Assembly: GCF_037975245.1 (NCBI RefSeq)
Contig: NC_092569.1
Coordinates: 18,147,501 to 18,211,500 of the forward strand
Direction: 5' to 3'
Length of the DNA stretch: 64,000 nucleotides
From: Apostichopus japonicus
Taxonomy: Eukaryota > Echinodermata > Holothuroidea > Aspidochirotida > Stichopodidae
The notes beneath the pieces are model-generated. The model did not search any database. It had not been told where the DNA came from and saw only the letters and a list, made by a program, of their open reading frames with translations. The position numbers and the translations under genes were made by a program. Below are positions 61,420-64,000 of this stretch, one piece after another (the stretch's first letter is position 1; each line of letters begins with the position of its first letter).

Positions 61420-62589
61420 GGCTACTCTAAGTGCTCCCTATCTAAAAAGGTACACACTTATGTGAACAGTTCTTCAATGATGGACCACAGGACAGGGGCA
61501 CATACTCAAAAACCACTGCAGTGGTAGTCCAAGATGTCTGCTTTGTTAATCATAAAATATCTTTTGATACCTTCTTAAAAATACCAGTGACCATAATAAT
61601 GTGAACATTTGGTGTAAGTATATACTGAGAATAAAAAGCTTTGAAGAGGTTCAATCCAAATCATAATAACAAATGAGGAAAAAACCTGTCTTTATGTTGA
61701 TGTGACAAGGACTTACAGAACCAAAATAATGGCAAGTTCTTCTCAATGTCAAGAAATATTTAAAAACTTCTTGAATATGCAAATTCCTGTCATACCCATT
61801 AAACAATATTCAAAGAACACAATTGTTAGAGGTGATACTAGTTAGGCTTTTTGAAAATCTAAAACTTGAGCACATGCTTGAGTATAAAGTGCAAGAATGC
61901 CTTCACTCATGATGTTTTCACTGAAAAAGATTATAAAAAGAGGGAGCACCAACCTAAAAATTACTGAGTTTATAGATACATTCATTATCTATTACTATTC
62001 TTAAAACATTATGTTGCATTATGTCCCTTTGTAAGAAAAGTAAACTGTGACCTTTGGGTGCATGCCCAAAGAAATTTCAATGATAAAAAATGTTGAAATT
62101 CATATCGAAAATATTTCCAGGTATGTTCTTTATAAAGTTGTATGAACTGGTCTTCTTAACCCACCCCCCCCCCACCCCCATCCACAAGACAAGGTTTTTT
62201 GGTGGGGTGGAAGTAGATCACTTTTGCATATTTTAGTGGAGCTATGTTATGTTTCTCAAAGAATTGCATAAAAAGTTCATGTTTTGGTCCCTACATTCAC
62301 TCAAATGTCCAATGAATTCTAAAGCGATTCTAACACCTGACGTCACACAGTCACATTCTGGAGGCAAGGGTGTCAATGGAGCATCAATATAGACCAGGAG
62401 CCCATAGGGTTTGGTTAGCTGGGAAGGTAATCAACTGCCTTGTACATCACAATGTTCACAGTGCATTCCTGTATATGAAACCAGAAGACTGGAAAACCGG
62501 CTGTGGTGGGTGTGGCTGGGAAAGCAATTTTAAAGTCACCTAAAAGCTAACCTAGATCAGCTTTCATGGTAACCACATCAAAGTAAATA
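61420..62589. other. Non-coding stretch, nothing recognised
   Basis: No gene or clear repeat seen apart from a C-run near 62162-62180. Confidence 0.6.
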
Positions 62590-63980
62590 CAATGTGTCAG
62601 GTATGGCCCCATGAGCAACAAATGGCCATCGCCAGTAATTATTGGTGGTGGGGTAGCTTTGCCAGCCTCATGGATGACCTAGGTCAGCTCATGAGGTAAC
62701 CACTTGAAACCTATTGGAAAATGATGGTGAGGACTTCAGTTACAAGGGATGGGCATTTCCAGTAATTTTTATTGGTGGGTACCCCTGCCAGTAGACCCCC
62801 AAAATGCCCATCCCCTCATTGACCTAGGTGAGCTCATGAAGTAACCAGTTGAAAACTACTGGAAAATGATTAGCAGGACTCTATATGTGAGGGATGGGCA
62901 ATTCCAGTAATTTGTATTAGTGGGGTACCCCTGCAAGTAGACCCCCAAAATGCCAATCCCCCTCATTGACCTAGGTGTGCTCAGGATGTAACCAGTTGAA
63001 ACCTACTGGAAAATGATAGGTATCACTTCATATGTAAGGTTTGGGCATTTCCAGAAATTTCTATTAGTGGGATACACGTGCCAGTAGACCCCCAAAAAGC
63101 CAATCCCCTCATTGACCTAGGTCAGCTCATGAAGTATCCAGTTAAAAACTACCGAAAAATAATTAGCAGGACTCTATATGTAAGGGATGGGCAATTCCAG
63201 TAATTTATATTAGTGGGGTACCCCTGCCAGTAGACCCCCAAAAAGCCCATCCCCTCATTGACCTAGGTCGGCTCATAAGGTAACCAGTTGATACCTACTG
63301 GAAAATGATAGGTATCACTCATATGTAAAGGATGGGCATTTCCAGAAATTTCTATTAGTGGTGTACCCCTGCAAGTAGACCCCCAAAATGCCAATCCTCT
63401 CATTGACCTAGGTGAGCTCATGATGTAACCAGTTGAAACCTACTGGAAACTGATAGGTATCACTTCATATGTAAGGTTTGGGCATTTCCAGAAATTTCTA
63501 TTAGTGGGATACACATGCCAGTAGACCCCAAAAAGCCAATCCCCTCATTGACCTAGGTCAGCTCATGAAGTATCCAGTTAAAAACTACCGAAAAATAATT
63601 AGCAGGACTCTATATGTAAGGGATGGGCAATTCCAGTAATTTATATTAGTGGGGTACCCCTGCCAGTAGACCCCCAAAAAGCCCATCCCCTCATTGACCT
63701 AGGTCGGCTCATAAGGTAACCAGTTGATACCTACTGAAAATGATAGGTATCACTCATATGTAAGGTTTGGGCATTTCTAGAAATTTCTATTAGAGGGGTA
63801 CACGTGCCAGTAGACCCCCAAAAAGCCCATCCCCTCATTGACCTAGGTCTGCTCATGAAGTATCCAGTTAAAAACTACCGGAAAATAATTGGCAGGACTC
63901 TATATGTAAGGGATGGGCAATTCCAGTAATTTATATTAGTGGGGTACCCCTGCCAGTAGACCCCCAAAATGCCCATCCCC
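62590..63980 (+). repeat. Tandem array, about 146-bp unit with trimer higher-order repeat
   Basis: GACCTAGGT after CCCCTCATT recurs at 62821, 62968, 63114, 63260, 63405, 63550, 63696 and 63840, a spacing of 144-147 bp. A degenerate first unit lies near 62674. Units cycle in three types (CAGCTCATGAAGTATCCAG, CGGCTCATAAGG, GAGCTCATGATG), giving a 436-bp higher-order period (63114 to 63550, 63260 to 63696). Non-coding. Confidence 0.93.
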
Positions 63981-64000
63981 AATCATCTCCACCCAAACTT

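Overview
The window is eukaryotic nuclear DNA from an animal. It is AT-rich, intron-rich and heavily loaded with repeats, and its recognisable genes are split into short exons with GT/AG borders. The genes encode secreted proteins with fibrinogen-related domains (FReDs). The abundance of FReD genes and the frequent GGCCTA-type words point to a marine deuterostome, most likely an echinoderm such as a sea cucumber. That placement is inference, not proof. No bacterial features (operons, ribosome binding sites, CRISPR) are present. Most long open frames are chance frames in repeats.

Layout: 1-8731 is the first copy of a large direct duplication whose second copy is 47073-53031. The first copy contains 1.8-kb tandem units. 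8732-9913 is spacer with TA and GGAT microsatellites. 9914-28095 (+) is FReD gene A, whose introns hold a 2.8-kb inverted-repeat element with a 6-bp target duplication (13591-16400), a 5.2-kb CACTA-like element (17272-22512), a tRNA-derived SINE (22827-23442) and a foldback hairpin (26449-26610). 32543-35718 (+) is FReD gene B, a compact single-FReD gene. 41735-46735 (-) is FReD gene C, facing A and B. 53043-53470 holds TA microsatellites, 53488-59077 a satellite of about 209 bp per unit, 59428-61419 a cluster of six direct 17-mers around a possible coding exon, and 62590-63980 a tandem array of about 146 bp per unit.

Genes A and C share an unusual layout: signal peptide, then a FReD lacking its last exon (hence the calcium-site/ligand-pocket part), then a TIL/VWC-like cysteine-rich module, an EGF-like module and a complete FReD. 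Exon lengths and intron phases match (the first FReD middle exon is 265 nt and the TIL exon 215 nt in both). This suggests an old fusion of two neighbouring FReD genes through phase-1 introns. Gene B has one FReD preceded by two tandemly duplicated mini-exons. The final FReDs of A and B carry a cysteine-rich insertion where gene C has a short loop. Gene A has a TT instead of GT at one donor site, so its last FReD may not be expressed normally. By family analogy the products are probably secreted lectins or immune recognition proteins; nothing in the DNA proves the ligand.
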